Assembly (NCBI RefSeq): GCF_000218685.1 | Contig: NW_006763300.1 | Coordinates: forward strand, 899,447-963,446 | Length of the DNA stretch: 64,000 nt | Direction of reading: 5' to 3' | From: Serpula lacrymans var. lacrymans S7.9 | Lineage: Eukaryota > Basidiomycota > Agaricomycetes > Boletales > Serpulaceae | Shown here: positions 22,518-34,664 of the stretch, piece by piece | How the letters are laid out: each line of letters starts with the position of its first letter | How positions within the stretch are numbered: position 1 is the first letter of the stretch | Notes under the pieces: model-generated | Told to the model about the DNA's origin: nothing | The model's database searches: none | Seen by the model: the letters and a program-made list of their open reading frames with translations, nothing else | Made by a program: the position numbers and the translations under genes

Positions 22518-24465
22518 AAGGTTTTGGAGGATCGTGAACTTTAGTAGGGAGATCCAGGGTTGCGTCGGTCTGTTGCGGTTTGGCGGTTTATGAAGTTATC
22601 GTTCAAACGTTTACGTTAACGTTCAGCGGGACTCCAGGCTCTCCGAACTTGAAATTCGTACCTGACAGGCATGACCAAGCCTAAGCCTTTAGGAAGCCTC
22701 TGCTCATGAATTCAGAAAGGAATGGTGGCCCATCATGGCATGGACGTCAATGATGGAATGAAACGATGATGCGGCGGCGTCTTAGTGCTCCACGACAAAT
22801 AGAGTTGGCCCGCCACGGCTATATGCAGCTGCAGCCAAGAGATCGCAGCGAGGTCACCGTCGTCGTTCGTGGTCATGAGATGCAGAGTAAGGTAAGGTTC
22901 GTAGCCCAGCCCAAGCTCAAGTCGCTCATGTCAATCCAACATCAACCGCCACTAGCACGACTGCCCGTCAATTGAAGCTCAAGCTTATTTCAAGATCCGA
23001 GTCCCCGTCCCTTCCTTGTTTGAGTATGTCCCTATGTTCTTCGTTCATTGTTACTTCACTCGGATGCCAATCCAGAATCATGTGAGCCGGCGTTGGACGA
23101 CTGGCAGTGGCACCTGATCATGGCCGTCATGCATCCTTGATGAAATCAGTGTCCTGGCCTTCCGGATCCTTGCAATTCTTGCACTTGGCATGACTCAAGC
23201 TTGAGCCAACGACAAGCCATTCAATTCAATATTCAATGATCGTGCCGATCATCGACATCATGGGTCGGCCTTCCACACTCCGGCTCGCGCGGAATTCAAG
23301 AGGGAAAAGTGGCTCAAAGGGGATAGCACCCTCTATCGAAGGTATACTCCAGTGCTTGGTTGAAGGGGATACACAGACGGGAGGTACCGTGACACGGTCA
23401 TGCACTGTCTACCATATCATGTGGTATCCGCAAGTGGACGTTGGGATGTTGCACTTGGTGATAGTACGATGGGCCCGGTGCACTATCCGGCTCTCTGTTT
23501 TCCGCAGTTATCAACGGGCTGAAGATCGCCGACATGGGTTGCCAGTAGGAACATGGAAAACTCTGAGCTTTCTCTCACCGACTATTCCCGCCCCCGTCTT
23601 TTTGGGACTCATTAAATAATTCACGTTCGTACCCCTCAGACCTCGCAGCACCCATCGATCCGTCGGACCACAGAGCACGGGAATCCCACTCTCGGAACGG
23701 ATCTTATCTGCGTTCTGTCCCCCCCCAGGTAAAGCCTGACAAGCGCCGAATTTATAACTGAATCTGTACTTATGTTTTCGGTCTGAGAGCTGTCATGGCA
23801 TCATCACAGCCTCGACAAGGCGCGCAGCATTTAAAAAAAAAGAAAAAAAAAAGACACTGACGCGTACTGATAATCAGTGTAGAACCGGCCATCATATGAA
23901 CTGTCCCCAAGACGTGGCGTTTGTGCCTTTTCGAGTCGCTCCGTCGCTCGACTTGGCCGTTCCTGGCTACCTCTCGATCTCTCGATCTCTCCACTAGTCT
24001 CGAAAACTTGGAAGCTCGATGCTGCTGGGGTACACGAATGATCTATGTCATCATTTCCGCACTCCAGCATGACTTCGAACGGCGGTGGCGACTCGGAGTC
24101 CCTATCATGTACTATGGGTGTTGATAGTGGGATTCGTGGCAATGGTACGCTTGACACACCTCTACATAGCTTACTGCTTTGCCTCGCATATGCGACATAC
24201 ACTTCAAGGAGGAAAAGCTGCACGACGTTCGTGTTTGTGTTTCATGATCCAAGCCCAACGGGACCACGAGGACGACAGACTTTCTTACCTTCTGCAACTC
24301 TATCGCCAGTTGTTTTATTCATGGCAGCATAGCTAATACAAATACAAGTCGTCGTATGTCATTGCCCCCATTTACCCGGTACGAACGCAAATACAAATAC
24401 AAATGCCATCATAGCCTCAGCATCCAACATTTACATCCTAGCATCAACTAGCTTAATCAGTCGCC

Positions 24466-24936
24466 TCAGTGCCATCTCGAGCTCCCCATGTTAGCCATAC
24501 GCACAACAATGCGACTTCCTGACATACCCGCGCAGTATAATCGCTCACTCTCTTCCCCGTTGGTATTACCCGGAGACACCACCCACTCCAAGCCACCGCC
24601 GCCGCCGCTTGTCACGCATCGATCCAGGACTCCACGCTGTCGCACAGATTCTGTCGATATCTCATATTGGGAAATCCAAGACTCAGAAAACAAACTCTCA
24701 AAGGCGAACAGGATCCTCACTAGATCTTTTACGTCTCGCCCTCCACTCAGACAACTACAACTTCCCCCATCTCTGCGCGCTCCTAACGCCGTGTGGCACT
24801 TTTCGCAAACTATTGGTTTTCTGGTTTTACGTGCTCTATCACTGGGATGCGCGTGGTGTACGAGCTTCTTCAACATAAGCACGACCTCGTCACTGTCGTT
24901 TCGACCGAAAGTGGCATGAGGGTCGCTGCTACTCAT
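24466..24936 (-). CDS. Possible 156-residue hypothetical protein
   Basis: This is the longest ATG-initiated ORF in the 19.3-25.9 kb region. It starts MSSSDPHATFGRNDSDEV and has cysteines arranged CEKCH and CSC in the middle, plus a Gly run. A 143-codon ORF overlaps it on the other strand, there is no intron or family support, and I cannot tell it from a chance ORF or a gene relic. A diverged copy of its LMLKKL-coding segment lies near 24985-25020. Confidence 0.2.
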   Translation of the reverse strand: MSSSDPHATFGRNDSDEVVLMLKKLVHHAHPSDRARKTRKPIVCEKCHTALGARRDGGSCSCLSGGRDVKDLVRILFAFESLFSESWISQYEISTESVRQRGVLDRCVTSGGGGGLEWVVSPGNTNGEESERLYCAGMSGSRIVVRMANMGSSRWH

Positions 24937-25434
24937 AGAAACTCATAGAAAGACTACGCGATGAGTCTTTATCACCGTCATGCGCCGTGGTATCCGAGCT
25001 TCTTCAACATAAACACGACTCATTCCCGTCGTGCCGACGACATTTGCCGGAGGTCCATCGCCCCCGAGCCGTCACTCATCGAGAGGTCGGGGGGCTCACT
25101 TCAGGAGTGCCTATTCGCTTTTGGGAACGGAGCCTGCACAACCTGGGATCGTGCACACCTCGGATATCACATCCCTTTACGCATCTTGCTCGGAAAAAAG
25201 AAAAAGAAAAAAAAAGAGCTCGAGAGTTGGAGCACGGTCATAATAAAGTTGCTTGTGTTGATCATGCCATGATACCATGATTGCGCGAGTCGTTCACCGT
25301 GAGCGGCACTTTGTGAACTTTTGAACTTTGAAGCTTGAAGACGGGCGGGTCAGCTCCATTTTCATAAGAGGCAGTCTTGTTGCGTCATGGACGTCGTCGG
25401 AACATGCTATCGAAAATGAAAACCAAAAGTGAAG

Positions 25435-25473
<39 letters not shown>
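25435..25473 (+). repeat. 39-base poly(A) run
   Basis: An uninterrupted A tract. It could be a retroposition footprint, but no target-site duplication or parent transcript is evident. Homopolymer length in an assembly may be inexact. Confidence 0.9.
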
Positions 25474-25477
<4 letters not shown>

Positions 25478-25913
25478 CAAAATCAGAGCATTTTCCGTCC
25501 GCAGACTCAATTATGCAGAACTTGGGGACAAACGGATCTCGTCCCGAGAGTCTTGGATGTCAACCGCATCCAACACGGCACATGACACAACCAGAATCCC
25601 CATTCTCGGACGAATATCGTTTCGCCTCGATTGCGTGCAATGTCCCTCTATTCACACCCTGATCAAACGCGAACCTTCCAAACATTCTCCTCAACCTTGA
25701 GATCAACTACTGTTCTGGTTGTCGGTCGGTTTGCTACTGTTGTGAGATAGTGCTGAGATGCCATCGTCCAAATCCCATTTATTAGATACTTTTATAGTAC
25801 AGCAATAAAGTCCAATTTCTACATTATTTAGTAAAAGACCTTGCCGACTTGACTCGGGGCGAAAGCAGCACCGTTGAAGATGTCATCCTTAGAAACGCCG
25901 TTCACCTCAAGGG

Positions 25914-27991
25914 CTAAACCGCCTCTACCTCATTCTGAGACCCCTCCCTAGCTGCCGTGCGGATGCCCGAGTCGAGCATGATCTCTGGGGTGTCGTCCTT
26001 CTCCGTGACCTGTTTCAAAAACATACCCACCCATTAAAATCTCCCTCTGCGTCCATAGAGCCCTGAAACACGGGGGAGGGGGGAGAACGTACCGTACTCG
26101 ATGCACCGGCGGTGGACACGCTCGTATCTCCGTTGACGGTTATGTTGAAAACAGGCGTCTGGACCACGCTAGCGTGAAACTTGGAGGTTTCACCTTGAGT
26201 ATTGTTGAGCCACGTTCGACCGCTTTCTCGAGAATTTAGCCTATCGACGCAATCATGACAGATCAGCGCCCCAGTTCGTCGTGATAGTCATCAAACTATG
26301 GTACTCACATGGCAACTAAAACAAACACAGATTAAGTAGAATTCTCGGTTAGAAGGCTGTGAGTAACTCGAGGGGAAAAACCGACGTACGCAAGGTGTTG
26401 GTATAAAGTTTACTCTTGCATAGATGAAACGGCATCCTAATTGGGTAGTTTTAGTACACAGCTGCAGCAGACGGAGAAACGAAGCTGAGGCTTTACCAGT
26501 AAAGATCGGTCGCTGCGCATAGATACGCAATGAGCATTCCGAGCTGCACAAATGTAACGAGGATACCGCGGTTCACCAGAAAGATGAACAGGGTTTTAAT
26601 CCGAGAAGAGCCACTCCTACAGAGAGGGGTAGATGCATAAATAACTAGGGGCAGTCGCGATAAATAGATCGCTATACCTACCTCCTTACACCGGTACGAG
26701 CCGGAGAGAGTATGTGGCATAATGCGATTGTCGTAATCAAATCAGCTACCACCGCACAACCTTCCTCGGCACCAACAGCAACCTGCAGCACGTCAACAGA
26801 CGAGTCCAAATAATTTTCACATCTGGCTCTCACCTGTACTGGTGTACTCGAAAAACGTTGCGTTGTCCATATCACTAACCAAACAGCCCTGACTTGATAG
26901 TGAAGGTCATAAGGATGTATACGGGGTGGGGGTATGATATAACTCACGAGTGCCGGAAGCTCAACGATACAAAAATACACCGTCACAACCGTGTCCCAGT
27001 CGTATAACTCTGAAAATGCGCACCTAAACCAAACACTGCAAAAAAGGCCTGGCAACAATCGGATATTCAGTATATCTTTTCCCGACGAATAAAAAGGGTG
27101 GGGTACGGACCACAACAGCAGGAACTAGCCAAACCGCACTATACCTCGGCAACACAAGCGATTGCTTGTATACTAGGCGTATTTGAGCTAAACAACGTGA
27201 AATTCAGTGAATTGAATACTTACTCTTATAGAGCCGAGTAGCAAAATATAATTGCGTCCTGGGAAAGGTGCCAGTGAGATGGCGAGGAGCGTTTCAGAAG
27301 TGGAAGACGTACACACAAGTGACAAATGCTGTCACAAACGTTTCAACACACCAGGACCTACAATACGCAAGGATTTTTCCGCACGTAAGTTTCTTGGCGT
27401 CCCATGCAGTATTGAATTATACTTGCGTTGGAATTCGGGCGAACGCCATTACATTTCCAAAATTCACGAGCTTGCGGAAGCGACCGTCTGATAAAGGCAA
27501 AGGAGCGAAAAAATAATAAAAACGCACGAAATAGAAATACATTGTTTCTCCGATTAGCACGCTGCCTGCTGGATCGAGAATTCTGGGATGAAAGGCAGTT
27601 AAGAATATAATCACGCAAATGCCCCAAGTCAAAGTACGACGAACAGGAGTAAAATCACCTGAGTTTCCAGAACAATATGTTTGGTTCAGTGTTAGCGTAT
27701 TATGATCACGAAGGGAGAGCGCAACGCTTACTAGTGCCTTGATAGTCCAAGGATCACGGCTGTTATTCGTGAAATATATGTAGCCTTGCACGATAGAGAT
27801 CCCAACGAGGCTAGATGTTAGGAGACGGTGAGCGGAGGCCTTCAGAATAACATTCCGATCAAAAAACGAACGCTGTCGAGAAGATAAAACCTGATGGACC
27901 CATCAGAATCAGATAAAATATCACGCCTCGAGAACGACCACTCACCCCAATACATGGCCCCAAAGAACAGTGGTACATTGAAGCCGTTCAT
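25914..27991 (-). CDS. DUF6534 seven-helix membrane protein (copy A)
   Basis: The protein is read through many short exons on the minus strand. Recognisable blocks in order: start MNGFNVPLFFGAMYWG (27991), GISIVQGYIYFTNNSRDPWT, LILDPAGSVLIGETMY, LVNFGNVMAFARIPT, SWCVETFVTAFVTCVTQLYF, YKQSLVLPRYSAVWLVPA, AFFAVFGL, ADLITTIALCHILSPARTG, RIKTLFIFLVNRGILVTFVQ, LIAYLCAATDLYW, MPFHLCKSKLYTNTL and LNSRESGRTW, then a Ser/Thr-rich tail ending in TAG at 25914. Seven hydrophobic segments and the final SKLYTNTL-LNSRE motif match the fungal DUF6534 family. Its function is unknown; a membrane sensor or receptor-like role has been only suggested for such proteins. One intron (27358-27426) uses a GC-AG boundary (GCAAGT donor), because the nearby GT donor breaks the frame. 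It is paralogous to the next gene at 28769-30650. Confidence 0.85.
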
Positions 27992-28768
27992 CGTGATCTC
28001 AGTCCTCGCGCGTTCAACTTGGGTGTGCAAAGCAAGCAAAATGTCCGAGTCGACCGGCCAGAACTACTTCACTGGGTCGAGTATAATAGTTATCTGGAAG
28101 AAAGATTAAGTCGACCTCGCTATTAGAAGAAAGGAGATATAGGGTAATAGTTGACCCCAAGCTCAGCGGACCTACTAGTTTGGATTCTGCAATTTAATAC
28201 AAATGCAGTATGTATATATTGTACTTGCTGCATCATAAGAAGGAGCATGGTTGACATGTCGTTGACAAGGAACAAATGCCACACTCAGGATTTCGACCCG
28301 AAGTCTAAGGTTTTCAAGTTTGGCAGGGTCGAAAACGCTAAGCGGCTCTTTGGAAAGCCGAAATGTCAGTTGGTGCCGTAGGGTTCAATAGTGTTCAAAC
28401 GTAACATATAAGCTTCACGATTTACATGTAAGTACCAATCAAACATGGAAATTGTACTCTCCCGATCGGCAGCCATTGCACTGACAGTCTGCCCGTGAAT
28501 CGGACATTTTTGTATACCTCCAGCCTCTGAGTCTAAATTCGTGATAGGTTACCAGTGGCTCGCTCTTGGATAATACCACAGCCTGCAGTCTGAGTACTAG
28601 GCTGTGTAAAATAGCACGATGCATGGCAGTTCAGCGGCGCGATAACAGTAGCCGAGTCTTGGAGAAATCTAGTCATGTCGTTGCATTGAATGGTTGTCAA
28701 CCATGTCTTCGCAGTCTAATGGATTAACTTTATCTTGTGCCTATGCACCAAGCAAAAAAAATAGTCAG
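27992..28768. other. Intergenic between the two DUF6534 genes
   Basis: This contains the presumed promoter of copy A and the 3' flank of copy B. Short plus-strand ORFs occur, but none has support. Confidence 0.4.
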
Positions 28769-30650
28769 CTAATCGATATCGTCGTCCAGTAACGTCACAT
28801 TTACCAATTCCAATGAAGATGCGCTTCTGACAACAGCGTGAGGGGAAGGAGGATAGTTGGGTGCGGTAATATCGAGAACAGGGATATCATCAAATCGTGA
28901 ATCGTCAATTCGGGGGCGGGTATTGGCATTGTTCGCGCGACTATGGTGCCGAATTTCTCGTGAATTAAGCCTTCACCCCACGTGAGTATAAACATCAGTC
29001 AATGGCGATTGTGCTCACATGGCAACTAGGGATATTCATAGCGAGGTCAGATGAGCATCGGATAAGCCGATACGACAAACGCACGAAGAGTATTAGCGTA
29101 TAGCTTGCTTTTGCATAAGTGGAAGGGCATCCTGTGAGATGCTCTGTGGTTTGCATGTTTTGTGTGGAAGTTAAGCGTTAGGCTCACCAATAAAGATAAC
29201 TTCGCGCGCCCAGATACGCTACGAGAACGCCTACCTGAAAGATCGTGACAATGATGCCCCTATTCATGACAAAAAAGAAGAGGTTTCTCAAACGCGAGCT
29301 TCTCCTGTTAAAAAAATGGTCATGGGCCGCCCGATAAATACGCGCGATAAACTTACTGTACGACACCAGTACGACTTGGCGAGAGGATGTATGACAAAGT
29401 TGTGGTTACAAGAATATCTGACAGTACCGCAGAACCATCTTCTAAAATAACTATAACCTGGGGTGAATCGATTAATGAAAAGTGATGTATCTTGAGGCTT
29501 TCTTGCTTGCACACCTGCATGGTAGTACTCGCAAACTGAGACGTCGGCCAGACAGACATGAAGTAAGTCTCCGCTGCAAAGAAGAATGAGAATTTTGATC
29601 TGCACAGAGGGAACGCGTTTTTCTTACACAAACCACCCACTGACACACAACGTCTCTCATTAGCAAGCTCGCGAAAACAGTAATTGACGATGCATACTTA
29701 ACCCGGCCACGGCAAAAAAACTCTGCACATATATGAGAAAATAGCAGACTAACCCGGTAGTTGAGAACATACCACAGCTACAGGTAAAAATCTGCCGTAT
29801 CCTGGAAGTATTGCGCATGTCCTATTTACTGGGGTGGGGATCAGAAAATGAACCATACCATAGCAGCTAGAAAACAGGCACTTATGTAGATCCTGCTGGC
29901 AAAATAAAGCTGCGTCCTAAGAATAAAAGGCTCATTTCGGTAAGGAAGTCTATGTTCGAGCTAAAAACTTACATGCAGGTAATCAAAGTTGATAAGGCCT
30001 TCTCGGCCCACCACGATCTACGTTGATCGAAGGTTATACGATAGAGCATGAAACACCAAAAGGCTTACATCGGGACTTCGAAGAAAACATCAACGTTTGC
30101 AAAATTCACAACCTGCCATAGGATGCGTCATTTTTGCGAGTTAACGACATAGTTGGATGGGAACGAACAAAGTAGTGAAATATGGCCTGCCCCATCAAGA
30201 CTGTCGATGCGACATCGAGTATACTGTTGACAGATATTCTCATAAAGGCATCCTATCAAAGAGTTCGCTACATACAGTAGGACAGTCACCTGACGTCAAA
30301 CGCATGAGTTCATGGGCTGAAAAGTAGCCAACATTGCTTACCAACAACCTCAACGACCACCTATCTGAATTCCGCGAGAAATACATGTAGGCCTGTACAA
30401 CAGTGGCCCCAACTAAACTGGATACCCCGGGTTTCAATAACAGTGCAATTGGTATAAGACCACACGTACCTTGTCGCCAAGACAAATCCTAACACAGAGA
30501 ATCGCTCTAGCTACAACGTGATTGAAGAGTGGTGAACAGCTTACCCCAATAAAGAGGCCCATAGAAAACCTCCACACTCCAAGTAGCTGGCGACGGGGGT
30601 GGATATGAGGGAGTACTTAGAGAAGTATCACTTGAGTAGAATTCTGACAT
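28769..30650 (-). CDS. DUF6534 seven-helix membrane protein (copy B)
   Basis: It is organised like copy A, with matching exon blocks: MSEFYSSDTSLSTPSYPPP at the start (30650), VEVFYGPLYWG, LVGATVVQAYMYFSRNSDRW, ILDVASTVLMGQAIFHYF, VVNFANVDVFFEVP, SWWAEKALSTLITCMTQLYF, ILPGYGRFLPVAV, LSDILVTTTLSYILSPSRTG, NLFFFVMNRGIIVTIFQVGV, YLGARSYLYW, MPFHLCKSKLYANTL and LNSRE. The C-terminal tail is hydrophilic (DDIPVLDITAPNYPP, then LDDDID) and ends in TAG at 28769. Intron positions between corresponding blocks look conserved with copy A, which supports tandem duplication. The two tails are unrelated in sequence, as is usual in this family. Exon limits around the fourth and fifth membrane segments (29500-29760) are uncertain. 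Function unknown. Confidence 0.85.
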
Positions 30651-31667
30651 AGGGATTGAATCGACTTCCCCAGACTTTTGATACTGGACATGGGATCGAA
30701 AGACCTGGATGACTAAGGTAAGCCAATCATTCTATCCGGCATTGTTATTCGCGTACTGTTATAACATGCAATACTACCAAATACTGTGTGTTTGAAATTC
30801 GAATTACATGCCTAACCTGGAAATCAATGTAATAGGACTAAAAAAAGAACCCACATAATAACACACAAACGCCTGCATGTTCTCACAGAAGCGGCGCCAT
30901 TCGTGAATTAATGGTCACGACCACTGCACGAATGTATACGACGGCGGAGGTAGGGCCATCATGTGTGAAGGATGTTCTGTCTAGGTTGATGACACAGTGA
31001 AGTCAGCATTCGTGACGAAGAGGGTGATATGCTACATACCAGGCTTATTTGGGCTAGGAAATTGGCGCCCACGATAAATACATGCGGCTCCGGAGTCCCG
31101 ATAAAAAATATCTAAGTGATGTTGAGGTGATCTACTACATCTAACCTCACCATCATATAACTTAGGTAATTCCATATCCACGAATCTTCTTTGAATAGGC
31201 CTCGGGGTTAGTCCTCTATCCTGAAAGCGATGAAGATACAGGAACAATATAAATCCCGATGGATAGAACTCAGCATCAAATTTTAATCAGGCGGCCTACG
31301 AGTCCCCTGTCAGAAGGCAATTTTAATTTCAGCAAACACACTCACTCACTGTGAGTCCATCAAGATCCTGCTTTTATGAAGATATTTACTAGCTTACACA
31401 CAATATCACCCGCTTCAAGGGTCAGGCAAGTACACTTGTCTCCGCAAGTTACTCTACTGATAGGGCATCTAACGTGTTAGATAATCCCTGCGTCGGTGTT
31501 GATAAAGGTTGAATCCAAGAATAGAATGACCACATAGAGCCTAAGTCAGCTGAGTAGGTGAGAAGATCATCTGTAAGTATATTCATGGGCTGGTCCCACT
31601 TGGTGTCGGATAATATTGGGTGTGAGATCATTGACACAAACCACGACAACTACATCTACCTTCAAGT
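30651..31667. other. Intergenic, no supported gene
   Basis: About 1 kb between DUF6534 copy B and MIS12. Minus-strand ORFs near 31032-31247 and 31449-31649 have no recognisable similarity. I looked for a third DUF6534 copy and found none. Confidence 0.4.
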
Positions 31668-32628
31668 TCATTCATGTGCTTCAGCTACATCTCCCCTGTC
31701 CCTTGCCCCACCAGCTCTCGAGGGAATGGAGCTTGGCATACCAACCTGTAGCGCATGCTTAAGGTCCCTCGCTGTCCCAACTGAAGATGTAGCCTCGACC
31801 ATACCAGTAACGGTAGAATTACTGTCTATGGTAGCCCCATCATCTTGCTTTGCCTTTGTAAGCAGCTGCTTAACTGCCCAGTCAATGTAACCTGTCTTGT
31901 TTGTTTCCCATGGGCGCTTGCTGTGATCAGGAATGGGGAGCTTCGAAAGAATTGTTGACGATGGATCTAGCGTTGGCAATGATGAGACGGAGTTAAACAT
32001 CATTTCTAAATGATCAGGAATGGCTGCCAGTTCTCGACATTGTGGTGATTGTAAGAAAGCTATGCGGTTGGTGTAAGTTTGAGATCGGCGCAGCTTAGAA
32101 GATGACCTTCGCACTGCTCGTTGATATAGACGATTGAGACGACGTTGCTATGGTGTCTCACGTCAGATGAGTGATCTTTAGTGGCATAAAACGGACACCT
32201 ACAGTATCAATTTTCCTCCTCAAGTCTTCAAGTTCAGCCAATAACTCTGTTTCCCTCTCAGGTGGATACTCCAAGTTATTTCCCTTCTGGTGAGGAACGA
32301 CGATAGGCAGGCTCGCTGGGATGGCAAATATATTTCGTAATGACCACAGTTCGAAGAAATCGAAGGCGATGTCGGCGTGAGATTCCAGGAGCGTCTGGAA
32401 TGCAACTAGACCTTGTTCCACTTCCTGCGTGCTATCCCAGTCCTCTTCTACCGCAGCAGCGCGTTCGTCGGCCCAGCGTTGCAGGAATTCTTCCATGCCA
32501 TTGACGGCGAGGGTAATCGCATCATTCGCGTGATTTATTATATCGTCCAAGAGGAGCTGCGGCGAGAAGTTCAAAATCTCAGGTAGTAGCACTGACGGAA
32601 CGGTAGCGGCTTGCATGTTGATTGCCAT
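31668..32628 (-). CDS. MIS12: Kinetochore protein Mis12/Mtw1
   Basis: Mis12 is a subunit of the MIND/Mis12 complex that links centromeric chromatin to the Ndc80 complex at the kinetochore. Two exons (32203-32628 and 31668-32147, 55-bp intron) give 301 residues. The N-terminal Mis12 signature is clear: LLPEILNFSPQLLLDDIINH followed by NDAI and an FLQRWADER helix. The rest is mostly helical and charged (ELLAELEDLRRKID, QRRLNRLYQRAVRR), as expected for the coiled-coil assembly. The C-terminus is Ser/Thr-rich. The length fits fungal Mis12 proteins. It lies upstream of, and on the same strand as, the DUF6534 genes, with no apparent functional link. Confidence 0.9.
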
Positions 32629-32845
32629 GAAAGGCTGAGCGAAGTCACGGTCGCGACGCGACTCTTACGCTACAATATTTGTTTCACGTGACCCAATCCT
32701 ACTAAGTCCTTAAGCAGAGTTTGAAACAACAAGTTCACCGGGCCCGATATCACAATTAATTGCCTACGTATTTAATCCTTGTCCTCTCAACCGAAGGAGA
32801 GCGAAATGTCATACAAGTCAATGACTCGCAGATTGCAATGATATA

Positions 32846-33946
32846 TCAAACATATTCTTCCCATCGGTATCCCATCGCTGAAATAATCGTTCTAGCACTT
32901 TCAATGACCTTCGCCTTGGCATTGCGCTTGACTTCCGCCCCAGGTATCATACCATGGGCAATGTCAAAGGAGAAAGGCTGAATAGCCTTAACAATATGGC
33001 TGATAGCAGCAGGGGATAAAGGAATCTACGCTCGCCAGCGTAAGAGCATATCACCATGAAAAGCAGAAAGCAAGACTCACCATATTCGGATAACTCCATA
33101 AAAACCCAAACGACACTGTGCCTTCCTGACGGTCGACGTCGTATAAAGCAGACTGGGCAAAAGGTATCTTAGTATGTGTTTCATGAGGTCGGTTCAGTAC
33201 CACGTACAGGGGCGACTTGGATGCTATCCGCCACAAATAAGCGGTTCTCCCAATGTAGAACCATGCTACCTGGGAAGTGCCCCCCGACCTTGATCGCCGT
33301 CACACCTGGCAGAACCTCCTTTACGGGAGTATCGACAAATCGACGTACACAGCGTGTGTCAGAGCGTGCGAGCCATTCTTCATCGTCAGACGCCAGGTAA
33401 ACAGGGGCATCGTTGAATGCTCGAGACCATGTTAGATGAGTAGTATAAAAATGGGGATGGGAAATGACGATTGCATCAATTCCACCCAACTCGTTGATCT
33501 AGCAGACTTCATCGTTTGGGTTAGCGTCCCTAGTAAATCGAAAAGCCCCACCTTTTCGACAGTTTCATGGTCTATGTAAGCTACATCGTCCCAAAGGACA
33601 TTACCATGCTGTGTCTTGATCAAAAACGCCCGCTGGCCAATGCCAAGCTTGGATACCGTATTAATTGTCCAAATGCGTGGCTCGTCAATGTAAGGCTGAG
33701 TTATCTCGTTCTTATGCTTCTGGCTTCTACGCGCATCGGAAAGACGCGTGAACGACTGCCCAGTAGGTGGAACATATTGTCGTGGGTCCTACAGCCAACA
33801 ATTCGTCTGAATAAAAGCGATACATCTCTCGTGAGAATGAGTAAACTCACGTCACATATATGGCAGCTCTTTAGTCCAGCGGTAACATCGAACTGCGTGC
33901 CACAGGTAACACAAACGAGTAACTCGTCTTCGTAATCAAACGACAT
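32846..33946 (-). CDS. Metallo-beta-lactamase-fold protein
   Basis: Five exons (33851-33946, 33552-33788, 33208-33498, 33081-33152, 32846-33025) give 291 residues in frame. The N-terminus carries two CxxC pairs (CVTCGTQ and CHICD), a possible zinc-binding knuckle. The MBL-fold core follows: FLIKTQHGNVLWD, YIDHETVEK, IDAIVISHPHFYTTHLTW, a GHFPGSMVLHW motif with the later metal His, and LFVADSIQV. The usual HxHxDH motif appears as HPHFYTTH, so the Asp is absent, and hydrolase activity cannot be assumed. MBL proteins of this kind are common in fungi and poorly characterised. The substrate is unknown. No secretion signal is evident. Confidence 0.85.
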
Positions 33947-34664
33947 TGTAGTACGAGAAACTTGAAATCCAACTTGAAGAGTTGCTAGTGCGCCACACTG
34001 GCAGCATGGTGATGTTTCCCCTATTTAAAGATAGACCTTTATATTTAAGTCATGTGGTCAATTGTCCCATGTCAGTGGATTTGATACAGATCACGATGTG
34101 GTACTACTCTGGACGGTGTTATACCCCTTGACCTGTCAGATTTGATAACACTGGTTCTCAACCTCGTTGGCAGGTTTATCACGTTGGAAGGGATGACCTA
34201 TTGCTTGTTTTGTTAGTACAAAAGATTAAACTTGAACCTAGCTAGTAGACCTCCTCTAAACATCAGATGTAGTATAGTCTATTCGCATTTTAAAACATAC
34301 TGACTAGCTTGATGATTTTGCGATTTTTGTTATGGTCCCAAGGTTCGGCATTGATATTGACCGTGGTTTTGACAGTCCAAAATCAATGGGTGGGCTCATG
34401 AGGCTTGCACATGAGATGTCCGCATCATGTCGATGACCGATGACCCTGATAATAACTGGAATGGTTCAGTTTTCATGTCAATTTTCAAAACGTATGGCTG
34501 TAGGCTCAGTGCAGTTCAAGAGCAATCGGATGGGGCAATAATCAGAGTATACCTTCTGCTTACAAGTGAGGGTATATCAAACAAGGCGAGAAGCCCAGCT
34601 AATAAATGGAACAAGGGCATCGTAAAGATTGTTTGCAGACGATCGGTCAAATAAAACATTGAAG
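33947..34664. other. Intergenic between MBL gene and NOT4
   Basis: This holds the 5' flank of the MBL gene and the 3' flank of NOT4. A 75-codon plus-strand ORF (34427-34654) has no family support. Confidence 0.4.

Larger units (their letters stand above)
19323..25913. other. 6.6-kb region without supported genes
   Basis: It presumably includes the 5' flank of the gene starting at 19322 and the 3' flank of the gene ending at 25914. Purine-rich sequence at about 21890-21960, which is C/T-rich on the minus strand, would suit a promoter or long 5' leader of a minus-strand transcript. Other content is an inverted repeat at 22387-22517, simple ATGATGAATG-type repeats near 20180-20205, a pair of diverged short repeats near 24840 and 24985, and a 39-base A run. 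I found no tRNA, although tRNA B-box-like words occur near 20665 and 20730. Confidence 0.45.

Noticed and set aside
25435..25473. Poly(A) run as evidence of a retroposed gene
   Set aside because: No processed coding sequence precedes it and no target-site duplication flanks it.
30651..31667. Possible third DUF6534 copy upstream of copy B
   Set aside because: None of the family blocks (SPxRTG, NRGI, SKLYxNTL, LNSRE) occurs in any frame.
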